A DNA stretch of 64,000 nt, taken from positions 62,001-126,000 of the forward strand of contig NZ_PHSN01000010.1 of NCBI RefSeq assembly GCF_002871005.1. The letters run 5' to 3'. Position numbers and translations under genes: made by a program. This DNA is from Acidimangrovimonas sediminis (lineage in GTDB: Bacteria; Pseudomonadota; Alphaproteobacteria; Rhodobacterales; Rhodobacteraceae). Shown here piece after piece: positions 8,763 through 18,152 of this stretch; position 1 is the first letter of the stretch; each line of letters opens with the position of its first letter. The notes under the pieces were generated by a model, which worked only from the letters and a program-made list of their open reading frames with translations, had not been told where the DNA came from and did no database searches.

Positions 8763-9784
8763 GCCGTCGGCCCTCCGTCTGTTGGCCCACCCACTGGCCC
8801 GCCCATCGCCGCAATGTCCTCGCTGCGGATGCAGGCTGCGCGATGCCCCCTCGCCACCACCGAGAGCGGGGGCACGCCCCCCGCGCAGGCCTCCACCGCG
8901 AAGGGGCAGCGGGTGCGGAAGGCACAGCCCGAGGGCGGGTTCGCGGGGCTTGGCAATTCCCCCCCGAGCGCCGGCGCCCGCCCATCCGGGCGGCTGCCGA
9001 GCGCAGGCGTCGCAGCCATCAGCGCGGCGGTATAGGGATGGCGCGGCGCGGCAAAGATCGCGGCCGCCGGCCCCTCCTCCACCACTCGGCCGAGATACAT
9101 CACGATCAGCCGCGACGAGAGGTGGCGCACGACGTGCAGGTCGTGGCTGATGAACAGCATGGCAAGGTTCAGATCGGCGCGCAGATCGGCCAGCAGGTTC
9201 ACGATCTGCGCCTGGATCGACACGTCCAGCGCCGAGACCGGCTCATCCGCTACGATGAAGTCCGGCCGCGGCGCCAGCGCACGGGCCACCGCGATCCGCT
9301 GCCGCTGCCCGCCCGAGAATTCGTGCGGACGGCGGGCGGCGGCGCCGGCGTCCAGCCCCACCAGTTCCAACAGCCGTGCCACCTCGCGCCCGGTCTCGGC
9401 GGCGGGGACGACATGGTGATTGCGCAGACCGTCGGCGATCTGCGCCCCCACCGCGCGGCGGGGGTCGAGGCTTCCGAACGGGTCCTGGAACACCAGTTGC
9501 ATCTTCTTGCGCAGCGCCCGGCGCGCGCCGCCGCGGATCTCGGCAAGGTCGCGCCCCTCGAAGGTCACCGTGCCGCGCGACGGCCGGTCGAGGCCGAGGA
9601 TCAGCCGCCCCAGCGTGGACTTGCCACAGCCGGATTCGCCCACCACCCCCACCGTCTCGCCCGGCGCGATGGCAAGGTCGACGCCCGCCAGCGCCCAGAC
9701 GTCGCGCCTGGCCCCGACCCAGCCTTGCCGGATCGGGTAATTCCGGGCGAGGTTCTGCACCTCGACGATCGGCGCCTGGCTCAT
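8759..9784 (-). CDS. Oligopeptide/dipeptide ABC transporter ATP-binding protein (DppF/OppF type)
   Basis: A 341-residue ATPase. Walker A is GESGCGKST (about residues 49-57), the Q loop is VFQDPFGSLDPR, the signature is FSGGQRQR (about 156-163) and Walker B is FIVADEP (about 176-182). The C-terminal oligopeptide/dipeptide extension carries the cysteine pattern GCAFRTRCPFAVEAC. It pairs with the ATPase half of the fused protein encoded just upstream to energise import. The start at 9784 overlaps that gene's stop by ATGA; longer upstream reading lacks homology. Confidence 0.92.
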   Translation of the reverse strand: MSQAPIVEVQNLARNYPIRQGWVGARRDVWALAGVDLAIAPGETVGVVGESGCGKSTLGRLILGLDRPSRGTVTFEGRDLAEIRGGARRALRKKMQLVFQDPFGSLDPRRAVGAQIADGLRNHHVVPAAETGREVARLLELVGLDAGAAARRPHEFSGGQRQRIAVARALAPRPDFIVADEPVSALDVSIQAQIVNLLADLRADLNLAMLFISHDLHVVRHLSSRLIVMYLGRVVEEGPAAAIFAAPRHPYTAALMAATPALGSRPDGRAPALGGELPSPANPPSGCAFRTRCPFAVEACAGGVPPLSVVARGHRAACIRSEDIAAMGGPVGGPTDGGPTA

Positions 9785-11718
9785 GTCGCCTCCCTCCAGC
9801 GGATACAGCGGGTGCGGCGCGGCCGGCCGTCCGGCCCCGCTCCGCCCTCGATTTCGATCAGTGCCTGCGGTGCGCGGCAGGCCTCGGCCGCGAAGTCGCA
9901 GCGCGGGGCGAAGCGGCACCCCTCGGGCATCCGGCCCGGCTGCGGCACGGTACCCGGGATCGCCTGCAAGCGCCCCTGTCCCGCCTCGGGGACCGAGGCC
10001 AGAAGCGCCGCCGTGTAGGGGTGGCGCGGCGCGGCGAACACCTCGGCCACGGGGCCCTGTTCCACCACCTCGCCCGCGTACATCACGCAGACGGTATCGG
10101 CGATCTCATGCACGAGGGCGAGGTTGTGGGTGACGAAGATCACCCCCATGTCCGGGTTCTCCTGCTTGAGAAACTCCAGAAGCTGGAGGATCTGCGCCTG
10201 GATCGTCGGGTCGAGCGCGGTCGTGGGTTCGTCCGCGATCAGGAGGCGCGGCGCATTGGCCACCGCCATGGCGATCATCGCCCGTTGACGCTGCCCGCCC
10301 GAAAGCTCGAACGGATAGGAGCGCGCGCGGCGCTCCGGGTCGGGGATGCCTACCTTGCGCAGCAACTCCACCACCTCGGCTTCGATCCGCGGGCGCGACA
10401 TCGGGCGGTGCGCGGCGATCACTTCGGCCAGCTGGTCGCCGACCCTGTGGACCGGGTTCAGCGCCGCCGCCGCGTCCTGGAACACCATCGAGATCTGGGC
10501 CCCGCGCAGCGGGCGCATCCCGTCCTCGTCCAGCGCGGCAAGATCGGTCACCCCGCCCGGCGTCTGAAACAACGCGCGCCCCTCGGCCACGCCAAGGCCG
10601 TTCGGCAGAAGCCCGGTCGACGCAAGGCCCGTGAGCGTCTTGCCCGACCCGGATTCGCCTACCAGCGCCAGCGTCTCGCCCGGCGCGACGCGCAGGCTGA
10701 TCCCCTGGGTCAGCGGCCGGCCCGTCGCAGTGATCGCGACCGAGAGCTCCTCCACCGCCAGCAGGTCTCCGCCAAGATCCCTCGCAGGGTCACCTGTCAG
10801 TTCTTCCGGCACCAGTTTGCCAGCCGGCACCTTGCCCGCCGGCATCATGCTCGCCCTCCGCCGCGCCGCGCCCCGCGCCCCGCGCCTGAGCCAGGCCGCG
10901 CCGCCGACCGCCGCCGTGCGCGGGCTCAGCACGTCCTGCAACCGGTCGCAGATCACGTTGAGCAGAAGCACCGTCCCCGCCAGCGCGACCGAGGGCCAGA
11001 CCAGCAGCATCGGCGCCACGTCGAGCGCGCTCCGCGCCGAGCGGATCATCAGGCCCCAGCTCGGCGTCGGCGGCACCACGCCCAGGCCCAGAAAGCTCAG
11101 CCCGCTTTCCAGGAGGATCGCCCCCGCGACGGTGAGCGAGAACTGCACCAGCAGGGGCGGCATCACGTTGGGCAGGATCGTGCGCCACAGCGTGGTCAGC
11201 GGATGGGTGCCCATCGCCTCCTGCGCGACGACGAAATCCTGCGAGGCGGTCTGCAGGGTCGCGGCATAGACCACGCGGGTGTAGTTCGGGATGTAGAGGA
11301 TGGTGATCGCAAGGATCAGGGTCGAGACCCCGGCGCCGAGGATGGTGATCACCAGAAGCGCCAGCAGGAGCGGCGGCAGGAACAGGATCACCTCGCTCAC
11401 CCGGACGGTGACGACCTCGACCACGCCGCGGAAATAGCCGCCCAGAAGACCCAGGATCGTGCCCGCGATGCCCGCCAGCACGGCCGAGCCGAAGGCCACG
11501 GCAAGCGAGGCCCGCCCACCCCAGACCAGCCGGGCAAAGACGTCGCGGCCGTAATTGTCGAGGCCCATCCAATGCGCGGCCGAGGGCCCGGCGAAGCGGT
11601 GCGGGATGTCCATCGCCCGCACGTCGTCAAGCGGCAGGATCGGTGCGGCCGCGATCACCGCGATCAGCACGGCGGCCAGGCAGAGCCAGATGTAAAGCTG
11701 ATGTCTTGCCCTGATCAT
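9781..11718 (-). CDS. Fused ABC transporter permease (DppC type) and ATP-binding protein (DppD type)
   Basis: A single uninterrupted 645-codon frame encodes two transporter parts. Residues about 1-265 are a DppC-like permease: an N-terminal membrane segment, the GRDVFARLVWGGR region, and the EAA loop near 167-186. Residues about 318-645 are a DppD-like ATPase: Walker A GESGSGKT near 354, FELSGGQRQR, LLIADEPTTALDP, and a C-terminal cysteine pattern. The arginine/alanine/glycine-rich linker (about 268-316) contains a PAGKVPAGK repeat. No stop separates the parts. An internal ATG pair at 10848-10843 could give a free ATPase. Such fusions exist in the family, but separate genes are the rule. ATGA overlaps join both neighbours. 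Confidence 0.85.
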   Translation of the reverse strand: MIRARHQLYIWLCLAAVLIAVIAAAPILPLDDVRAMDIPHRFAGPSAAHWMGLDNYGRDVFARLVWGGRASLAVAFGSAVLAGIAGTILGLLGGYFRGVVEVVTVRVSEVILFLPPLLLALLVITILGAGVSTLILAITILYIPNYTRVVYAATLQTASQDFVVAQEAMGTHPLTTLWRTILPNVMPPLLVQFSLTVAGAILLESGLSFLGLGVVPPTPSWGLMIRSARSALDVAPMLLVWPSVALAGTVLLLNVICDRLQDVLSPRTAAVGGAAWLRRGARGAARRRASMMPAGKVPAGKLVPEELTGDPARDLGGDLLAVEELSVAITATGRPLTQGISLRVAPGETLALVGESGSGKTLTGLASTGLLPNGLGVAEGRALFQTPGGVTDLAALDEDGMRPLRGAQISMVFQDAAAALNPVHRVGDQLAEVIAAHRPMSRPRIEAEVVELLRKVGIPDPERRARSYPFELSGGQRQRAMIAMAVANAPRLLIADEPTTALDPTIQAQILQLLEFLKQENPDMGVIFVTHNLALVHEIADTVCVMYAGEVVEQGPVAEVFAAPRHPYTAALLASVPEAGQGRLQAIPGTVPQPGRMPEGCRFAPRCDFAAEACRAPQALIEIEGGAGPDGRPRRTRCIRWREAT

Positions 11719-12671
11719 GCCGCCAACTTCACCCTGGGGTCGAGTACCGCATAGGCGATGTCGACGATGAGGTTGATCAGCACGAAGACGATCGAGATGG
11801 TCAGCACGATCCCCACCACCTCGGGGTAGTCGCGCGCCTCGACCGCGCTGACGAGGTAGCCCGAGAGGCCGGGCCAGTTGAAGACGTATTCGATCAGCAC
11901 GGTGGAGCCCAGAAGCGTGCCCATCTGCAGCCCGATCACCGTGATCACCGGCACCATCGCGTTGCGTACCACGTGACGGCGCAGGATGCGCCGTCGGCCA
12001 AGGCCCTTGGCACGCGCGGTACGCACGAAGTCGCGCTCCAGCACCTCGAGCACCGAGGCCCGCGTCATCCGCACGACGATGGCCCAGAGCGACAGCGCGA
12101 TCGTTCCCGCAGGCATCAGCAGAAGCGCGAGGTGGCGCAGCGGATCCTGCGCAAAGGGCACGTAGCCGCCCGCCGAGATCCAGCCCAGCTTCTGCGCGAA
12201 GAGCAGGATGAGACCCGTTCCGACGACGAAGACCGGGGTCGACAGCGCGAGCGAGGCCAGCAGCGACACCAGCCGGTCGGCAAGCCCCCCGCCCCGGATC
12301 GCCGCCAGCGTGCCCAGCGGAATGCCAAGCACGCTTGCGATCAGCGTCGCCGCGACCACCAGTTCCAGCGTCCGCGGCAGCCGCAGCATAAGCTGCTGCG
12401 CGACGGGGGTTCCGTCGCGCAGCGACACGCCGAAATCGCCATGCACGATCCCGGCAAGGTAGCTTGCGTATTGCACCATCAACGGCCGGTCGAGGCCCAT
12501 CTCGGTGCGCAGCTGCGCCACCGCCTGCGGATCCGGCGCGGTGTTGCCCGAAGCCAGCAGCAGCTCGGCCGGGTCGCCCGGCACGAGGTGCAGCACCATG
12601 AAGACCAGCGTCGACACCAGCCATATCAGCACCAGCGCCACCAGAACGCGCTGCCCGATGTACCGCGCCAT
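11715..12671 (-). CDS. Oligopeptide/dipeptide ABC transporter permease (DppB type)
   Basis: A 318-residue inner-membrane permease with about six transmembrane helices. Typical DppB features are the N-terminal helix followed by HLVPGDPAELL, the DRPLMVQYASYL region, the EAA-like loop ERDFVRTARAKGLG, and the C-terminal YAVLDPRVK. It forms the translocation channel with the permease half of the fusion. Its start lies 7 bases after the solute-binding protein gene, and its stop overlaps the next gene by ATGA. Confidence 0.92.
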   Translation of the reverse strand: MARYIGQRVLVALVLIWLVSTLVFMVLHLVPGDPAELLLASGNTAPDPQAVAQLRTEMGLDRPLMVQYASYLAGIVHGDFGVSLRDGTPVAQQLMLRLPRTLELVVAATLIASVLGIPLGTLAAIRGGGLADRLVSLLASLALSTPVFVVGTGLILLFAQKLGWISAGGYVPFAQDPLRHLALLLMPAGTIALSLWAIVVRMTRASVLEVLERDFVRTARAKGLGRRRILRRHVVRNAMVPVITVIGLQMGTLLGSTVLIEYVFNWPGLSGYLVSAVEARDYPEVVGIVLTISIVFVLINLIVDIAYAVLDPRVKLAA

Positions 12672-12678
12672 CCCTGCC

Positions 12679-14208
12679 TCAGCCCAGCGCGGTTTCGGAA
12701 AGCGTCAGGCCGGAGTAGAAGGTCAGCTGCCCCGGCAGGTTGACGAAGCCCGCCACGTTCTCGGCCAGCCCGTAGCCCTGGCTGCGCGAGCACAGGAACA
12801 CGGCGGGAACGGTCTTCATCACCTGCGCCTCCATCTCGTGGTAGATCTTCTTGCGGGCGTCCTTGTCAAAGGTCTCGCGGCCCTGCTGGAGCAGCTTGGT
12901 GATCTCGGGCGTGGGAAGCTTGTAGCTGCGGTTGAACGAAGGCCCCTGCGAGCCGTCCAGAACCGTGGCAAGGCCATCGGGATCATTCGAATCCGCCGCC
13001 GTGCCCATGACGGCGATGTCGTATTCGCCCTTGTTGCCCTTCTCGACCCGGGTCGACCAGTCGGGCAGGTCGAGCTTCACGTTGATGCCGATCATCGAGA
13101 GATAGGCCTGCGACACCTCGGCGGTCTGCTGGTGCATGCCGTATTGCGCGGTCGACAGCATGGTGCAGCTGAAGCCGTTCGGATGGCCCGCCTTGGCCAG
13201 CAGGTCCTTGGCCTTCTGCATGTCGTATTTCCAGCTGTCGGCAAGGTCGGCGTTGTAATAGGGGCTCGACTTGTCGATCGGCAGGTGATTGAGCGGGGCG
13301 CCATGGCCGTAGAAGGCCGCCGCCACCACGTCCGACCGCTTGATCGCGATCGCCACGGCCTGGCGCACCAGCGGGTTGTCGAACGGTGGCTTTGAGCCGT
13401 TGAACGTCAGGTACATGAACGGGCCCGGCACGGTGTCGAGCTTCAGCTTGCCGTTCTTCTCGATCCGGTCCATCGCGGCCCAGGGCACGTATTCGATGAT
13501 GTCGACGTCGCCGGCCTCGAGCGCCGCCACGCGCAGGTTCTCATCGGAATAGACGATCGCGTCGATGCCCTTCACCTTGGGCTCGCCCTGGCGGTAGAAC
13601 TTGTCGTAGGCGGTCACGCTGATCTTCTGCCCGCGCTCGGCCTTGACGAACTTGAACGGCCCCGCCCCGAGGGTCGAGGTCCGGGGCTCGCCCTTCTTCA
13701 GGATCGGCATGTTGTAATGCGCGAACCACACCGGGATCGTCGCGGTGGGCGCCTTGGTCGTCAGTTTGACCGTCAGGTCGTCGGGCGTGTCGATCTTGGT
13801 GATCGTGCCCATCTGGCCGCGGTAATAGGCGGTGCTGTCGGGCGCGGCCATCTGCTCGATCGAGTATTTCACGTCGGCCGAGGTGACGGGCGACCCGTCG
13901 TGCCAGGTCGCCTTGCGCAGCTTGAAGGTCCAGACGCCGTCCTTGTCGACGTCCCAGCTTTCGGCCAGCTCTCCGGTCAGCTGGCCCTTGTCGTCATAGC
14001 CCAGAAGGCCGCGGTGAATCATCAGCTTCACCGTCGCCGCCGCGGTCCCGGTCGAGGCCCACATGTCGAAACTGGGCGGATAAGCGGACAGGCCGAAGCG
14101 GAGGGTGCCGCCGGTGGCCGCGCGCAGCGCGCCGGGAGCGGCGAGGACAAGGCCGCCAGTGGCCAGCGAAGCGGCAAGAAAGCCGCGTCTGTTCAATCTG
14201 TCAGTCAT
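12679..14208 (-). CDS. ABC transporter substrate-binding protein, family 5, with Tat-type signal
   Basis: A 509-residue periplasmic binding protein of the DppA/OppA family. The first 30 residues form a twin-arginine signal (RRGFLAAS) followed by a hydrophobic stretch and ALRA. Mature-protein hallmarks are LAESWDVDKDGVWTFKLRK and WHDGSPVTSADVKYS. It captures the operon's substrate for the DppB/DppCD/DppF-like importer encoded downstream. The ATG at 14208 was chosen because the signal peptide begins there. The 131-base gap before it (14209-14339) shows no clear terminator. The ligand cannot be told from sequence; family 5 proteins bind peptides, opines and other small amides. Confidence 0.92.
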   Translation of the reverse strand: MTDRLNRRGFLAASLATGGLVLAAPGALRAATGGTLRFGLSAYPPSFDMWASTGTAAATVKLMIHRGLLGYDDKGQLTGELAESWDVDKDGVWTFKLRKATWHDGSPVTSADVKYSIEQMAAPDSTAYYRGQMGTITKIDTPDDLTVKLTTKAPTATIPVWFAHYNMPILKKGEPRTSTLGAGPFKFVKAERGQKISVTAYDKFYRQGEPKVKGIDAIVYSDENLRVAALEAGDVDIIEYVPWAAMDRIEKNGKLKLDTVPGPFMYLTFNGSKPPFDNPLVRQAVAIAIKRSDVVAAAFYGHGAPLNHLPIDKSSPYYNADLADSWKYDMQKAKDLLAKAGHPNGFSCTMLSTAQYGMHQQTAEVSQAYLSMIGINVKLDLPDWSTRVEKGNKGEYDIAVMGTAADSNDPDGLATVLDGSQGPSFNRSYKLPTPEITKLLQQGRETFDKDARKKIYHEMEAQVMKTVPAVFLCSRSQGYGLAENVAGFVNLPGQLTFYSGLTLSETALG

Positions 14209-14339
14209 TTTACCTCTCTCTGTCTGTTGGATCGCTGCGGGCCCTTTGCGGACCTCTCTGCACGTGATCGGGGTGTCTCTTTCCTGCGGGCTCCTGCCCT
14301 CCTTGGTTTCCGGGTCCCTCGCGGCCCCCGGCAGTTTCG

Positions 14340-16016
14340 TCAGGCGCCGCCGGCCGGCGCGAAGGCGATGCCGTCGCGTGCGTCCCGCACCTGTGCCTCG
14401 GTGTCGCGCTCTTCCGCCGGGCCGTAGCCGCCGCCGCCGGGCGAGGAGATGGCGAACCATTCGCCCGCGCGCAGCGTGCCGCGGCCCAGGCTGAAGGGCG
14501 CCACGCCCGGGCCGAAGACGATGGAGGACTTGCCCCCCGCCCCGCCGCCGCCAAGGCCCCAGCTCGCCGTCTCGAAACGCGAGACGTCCAGCCGGACGAC
14601 GCAATCCTCGGTCGCGCGGTAGACCCGGCGTAGCCCCATGCCGCCGCGGTATTTCCCCGCGCCGGCCGAGCCGTCGACCAGTTCATAGCGCGTCAGGATC
14701 AGGGGATATTCCAGCTCCAGCGCCTCGACCGGCAGGTTCGAGGTGTTGGTCGCATGCACGTGGATCCCGTCCAGCCCGTCGGCCGTCGGACGCGCGCCCC
14801 CGCCGCCGCCGATGGTTTCGAGATAGACCCAGAGGTTGCCCTTCTCCGGCCCGTCCTGCCGAACCCCCGAGAAGGTTGCCACCGTGCAGGCAGAGTTGGT
14901 GCAGGCGCACACCTTGTCGGGCACCGCACCCGCCAGCGCGCCGAGGATCAGGTCCGATACCCTCTGGCAGGTCTGCACCCGCCCGTTCACCGCGGCCGGA
15001 TGGGCGCAGTTCAGAACACTCCCCTTCGGCGCCTTTACGTGGATCGGCCGCGACAGGCCGGAATTCGGCAGGATCGTCGGATCGACCACCGATTTCACGA
15101 TGTAATAGACCGTGGCCAGCAGCGCCGTCTCGGTCATGTTGATCCCCGCCCGCACCTGCGGCGGCGCCTCGAAGGCAAGGGTCACCTCCTCGCCCGCGAT
15201 GGTGACTTCCACCGCCAGCGGCAAGCTTTCCTCGAGATCAATGGAATCGAAGATGTCTTCGAACCGGTAGGTCCCGTCGGGCAGCGCCGCGATGCCCGCG
15301 CGCATCTTGCGTTCGGCGTAATCCAGAAGCTCGTCGCCCGCGGCCAGCACCACTGCCTTGCCGTGCTTGGCGCAGAGATCCTGGAACCGCCGCACCCCCA
15401 CCCGGTTCGCCGCCATCTGGGCGCGCAGGTCCGACAGCCGCTCGCGCGGGACCTGGCAGTTCAGGAGCACGAGGTCGAGGACGTCCTGCTGCACCTCGCC
15501 CGCACGATACAGGCGGATCGGCGGGATTCGCAGCCCCTCCTGATAGATATGCGCATGCCCGCGGTCGGCGAAATCCGAATGGTGCGCCAGGTTCACGGTC
15601 CAGGCCGCCAGCTCGCCATCGACGAAGATCGGTTCGGCCAGCACGATGTCGGGAAGGTGCGTGCCGCCGCCGGCATAGGCGTCGTTGCCGATGAACACGT
15701 CGCCGGGGCGCAGGCTGTCCACGTCCTTCTCGGCCATGATCTTCGGCACAAACTCGATGAAGGACCCGAGGTGGATCGGGATGTGTTCCGCCTGGCACAG
15801 CGTCCGCCCCTCGCGGTCGAAGAGCGCGGTGGAACAGTCGCGCCTCTCCTTGATGTTGGTCGAATAGGACGCGCGCACCAGCGCCTCGCCGGTCTCGTCG
15901 ACGATCGAGGCGAGGGCCGATCCGATCACCTCCACCGTGATCGGGTCGAGGGCCGTGACCTTGGCCGCGTCCCCGGCCTTGGAAAGCATTGCGGCGGACG
16001 GGGTTTCGGGACGCAT
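14340..16016 (-). CDS. hyuB: Hydantoinase B / 5-oxoprolinase-like subunit
   Basis: A 558-residue protein of the HyuB family, which works with HyuA in ATP-dependent opening of hydantoins or 5-oxoproline and, in relatives, carboxylation of ketones. Signatures are ALASIVDETGEALVRASYSTNIKERRD-type N-terminal sequence, GDVFIGNDAYAGGGTHLPD, HHSDFADRG, the NSGLSRPIHVKAPKGS tract, and glycine-rich GGGGGARPTADG and GKYRGGMGLRR. Its ATG overlaps the hyuA stop in a TGATG, so synthesis is coupled. The substrate is inferred only from context. Confidence 0.88.
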   Translation of the reverse strand: MRPETPSAAMLSKAGDAAKVTALDPITVEVIGSALASIVDETGEALVRASYSTNIKERRDCSTALFDREGRTLCQAEHIPIHLGSFIEFVPKIMAEKDVDSLRPGDVFIGNDAYAGGGTHLPDIVLAEPIFVDGELAAWTVNLAHHSDFADRGHAHIYQEGLRIPPIRLYRAGEVQQDVLDLVLLNCQVPRERLSDLRAQMAANRVGVRRFQDLCAKHGKAVVLAAGDELLDYAERKMRAGIAALPDGTYRFEDIFDSIDLEESLPLAVEVTIAGEEVTLAFEAPPQVRAGINMTETALLATVYYIVKSVVDPTILPNSGLSRPIHVKAPKGSVLNCAHPAAVNGRVQTCQRVSDLILGALAGAVPDKVCACTNSACTVATFSGVRQDGPEKGNLWVYLETIGGGGGARPTADGLDGIHVHATNTSNLPVEALELEYPLILTRYELVDGSAGAGKYRGGMGLRRVYRATEDCVVRLDVSRFETASWGLGGGGAGGKSSIVFGPGVAPFSLGRGTLRAGEWFAISSPGGGGYGPAEERDTEAQVRDARDGIAFAPAGGA

Positions 16017-18088
16017 CAGGGAAGCTCCATGATCAGGTTCTCGAACGGGTCGACGCGGACCTGCACGCCCGGAGGTACGAGGGTGGTGGTGTCCATCTGC
16101 TCGACCAGGGCGGGGCCTGCGAATTCCATCCCGGGGGAAAGCCGCTCGCGGTCGTAGATCGGGCTGTCGGTGAAGGCACCGGTCTCGGGATACCAGACCT
16201 CGCGGCTGCCCGAGACCGCGCTGGCGGCCTCGGCCGGGCCCAGTGGGCGCTCAGGCAGTTCGGCCTTCTCGACAAGGCCCAGCGCCTCGGCCCGGAAGGT
16301 GACGGCGTTGATCGCCTCGCCCTCGGCGGTAAAACCGTACATCCGCTGATGCTCGGCCTCGAAGCGGCGGATCACCTCGGCCAGTGCGTCCGCGTCGAAG
16401 TCCCCTTCCGGCACCGGCACGCTCAGCTCGTAGTTCTGGCCCTCGTAGCGGATGTCGATCGACAGGATCAGGCGCCGCGCCGTCTCGGCGATGCCCTCGT
16501 CCGCGAACCACTGGTCGGCCTCTGCGGCCACCTCCTCCAGCGCGCCCTGCAGGACGGGGATGTTGTCAGCCGTCAACCGGGTCAGCCGCGTGACGGGGAA
16601 GTTCGCGCGCAGGTCGGTGAGCAAAAGGCCCAGCGCGCAGAGCGTGCCGGGGTTGCGCGGCACCAGCACCCGCCGGATGTCCAGCTCCTGCGCCAGCCTG
16701 ACCGCATGCAGCGGCCCCGCGCCCCCGAAGGCCATCAGCACGTAATCGCGCGGGTCGTACCCCCGCTGGATCGAGATCACGCGGATCGCGCGGGCCATGT
16801 TGGCGGTCACGACCGAGATGATCCCCTGCGCCGTCTCCATCGTCCCAAGGCCAAGCCGTCCGGCCATCCGCTCCACCGCCTTGACCGCAAGGTCGCGGTG
16901 GACTGCCAGACGCCCGCCAAGGATATGCGTGGGGTTCAGCACCTGCAGAACGATGTTGGCATCGGTCACGGTGGGTTCCTCGTTGCCGCGACCGTAGCAG
17001 ACCGGGCCCGGATCGGCCCCCGCCGACTGTGGCCCGACCTTGAGGAACCCGCCCGTGTCGATCCAGGCGATGGAGCCGCCGCCCGCGCCGACGGTGTTGA
17101 TGTCGAGCATCGGCGCCTTGATCGGGTAGCCGTGCACCACCGCCTCGTTGGCCTGGGTCGTCTGCCCCCCGGTCATCAGCGCGACATCCGAGGAGGTGCC
17201 GCCCATGTCGAAGGTGATGATGTCGGGGTAGCCAGCAACCGCGCCGATCGCCTCGGCCGCCACCACACCGGTGGAGGGGCCCGAGAGGACGGAGCGCACC
17301 GGCGTGCGTGCCGCCGCGTCGAAGCTGGCCACCCCGCCGTTCGATTGCGTCAGGTGCGGCGCGGCGGCAAGCCCGAGGTCAGACAGCCGCACCGACAGCC
17401 GGCGGATGTAGCGGTGCATGATCGGCCCGAGGTAGGAATTCACCGTCGCGGTCGAGAGGCGTTCGTATTCGCGGAACTCGGGCGCGATCTCGTGGCTGGC
17501 GCAAAGGAAGGCCTCGGGCAGGATCTCCTCGACGATGGCGCGGGCCCGGCGCTCGTGGTCGGGATTGACGAAAGCGTAGAGGAAACAGATCGCCACCGCC
17601 TCCACCCCCTCGGCCTTCATCGCCTCGGCGGCGGCGCGCACCGCTGCCTCGTCCAGCGGCACCTCGACCGAGCCGTCGTGCAGCAGGCGCTCGGCCACGC
17701 CGAAGCGCAGGTGGCGCGGCACCAGCGTGGCGGGCTTCTCCGCGAAGATGTCATAGAGGCTGGGGCGCTTCTGGCGGCCGATCTCCAAAAGATCGCTGAA
17801 GCCCTCGGTGGTGATCAGCCCCACCTTGGCGCCGCGCAGCTGGATCAGCGCGTTGGTCGCGACCGTGGTGCCGTGGCCGAGGTAGGAGATCATCGCGCCG
17901 GGGGATTGCGCCGCGCCCACGCCGGCATGTTCGCGCATCCCCTCCTCCACCCCTTGGGCAATGCCGACCGAGGGGTCGGAAGGCGTCGAGGAGACCTTCC
18001 AGACCCGAACCTTGCGCTCGGTCTCGTCGAACATGCAAACGTCGGTGAAGGTGCCGCCGCTGTCCACGCCAACGCGCCATTTTCCCAT
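16016..18088 (-). CDS. hyuA: Hydantoinase A / 5-oxoprolinase-like ATPase subunit
   Basis: A 690-residue protein with an actin-like ATPase fold. The N-terminal phosphate-binding motif VDSGGTFTD is at residues 8-16. Later come the second nucleotide motif DMGGTSSDVALM, AGADPGPVCYGRG and TDANIVL. The start at 18088 puts the conserved motif at the expected place. It is the first gene of the eight-gene minus-strand operon ending at 6685 and is divergent from a GntR regulator. N-methylhydantoinase, 5-oxoprolinase and acetophenone carboxylase subunits are alternatives. Confidence 0.88.
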   Translation of the reverse strand: MGKWRVGVDSGGTFTDVCMFDETERKVRVWKVSSTPSDPSVGIAQGVEEGMREHAGVGAAQSPGAMISYLGHGTTVATNALIQLRGAKVGLITTEGFSDLLEIGRQKRPSLYDIFAEKPATLVPRHLRFGVAERLLHDGSVEVPLDEAAVRAAAEAMKAEGVEAVAICFLYAFVNPDHERRARAIVEEILPEAFLCASHEIAPEFREYERLSTATVNSYLGPIMHRYIRRLSVRLSDLGLAAAPHLTQSNGGVASFDAAARTPVRSVLSGPSTGVVAAEAIGAVAGYPDIITFDMGGTSSDVALMTGGQTTQANEAVVHGYPIKAPMLDINTVGAGGGSIAWIDTGGFLKVGPQSAGADPGPVCYGRGNEEPTVTDANIVLQVLNPTHILGGRLAVHRDLAVKAVERMAGRLGLGTMETAQGIISVVTANMARAIRVISIQRGYDPRDYVLMAFGGAGPLHAVRLAQELDIRRVLVPRNPGTLCALGLLLTDLRANFPVTRLTRLTADNIPVLQGALEEVAAEADQWFADEGIAETARRLILSIDIRYEGQNYELSVPVPEGDFDADALAEVIRRFEAEHQRMYGFTAEGEAINAVTFRAEALGLVEKAELPERPLGPAEAASAVSGSREVWYPETGAFTDSPIYDRERLSPGMEFAGPALVEQMDTTTLVPPGVQVRVDPFENLIMELP

Positions 18089-18129
18089 TCGCCGCCCTCC
18101 GGAATATCTGTTGGCGGGCCCGCCGCCGT

Positions 18130-18152
18130 CGCGTATACATGAAACATACGCG
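18130..18152. promoter_or_regulatory. Inverted repeat between hyuA and gntR, candidate GntR operator
   Basis: Perfect 7-base arms CGCGTAT (18130-18136) and ATACGCG (18146-18152) are separated by nine bases, and the left arm runs into a GTATAC core. FCD-type GntR regulators commonly bind GT-N-TAC-like palindromes. The site lies 42 bases upstream of hyuA and 128 bases upstream of the GntR start. Confidence 0.5.

Noticed and set aside
9781-12624. A continuous 947-codon minus-strand frame
   Set aside because: Only the part from 11718 on has similarity to transporter proteins. The upstream third overlaps the DppB gene in another frame and has no recognisable domain, so the start was placed at the ATGA overlap.
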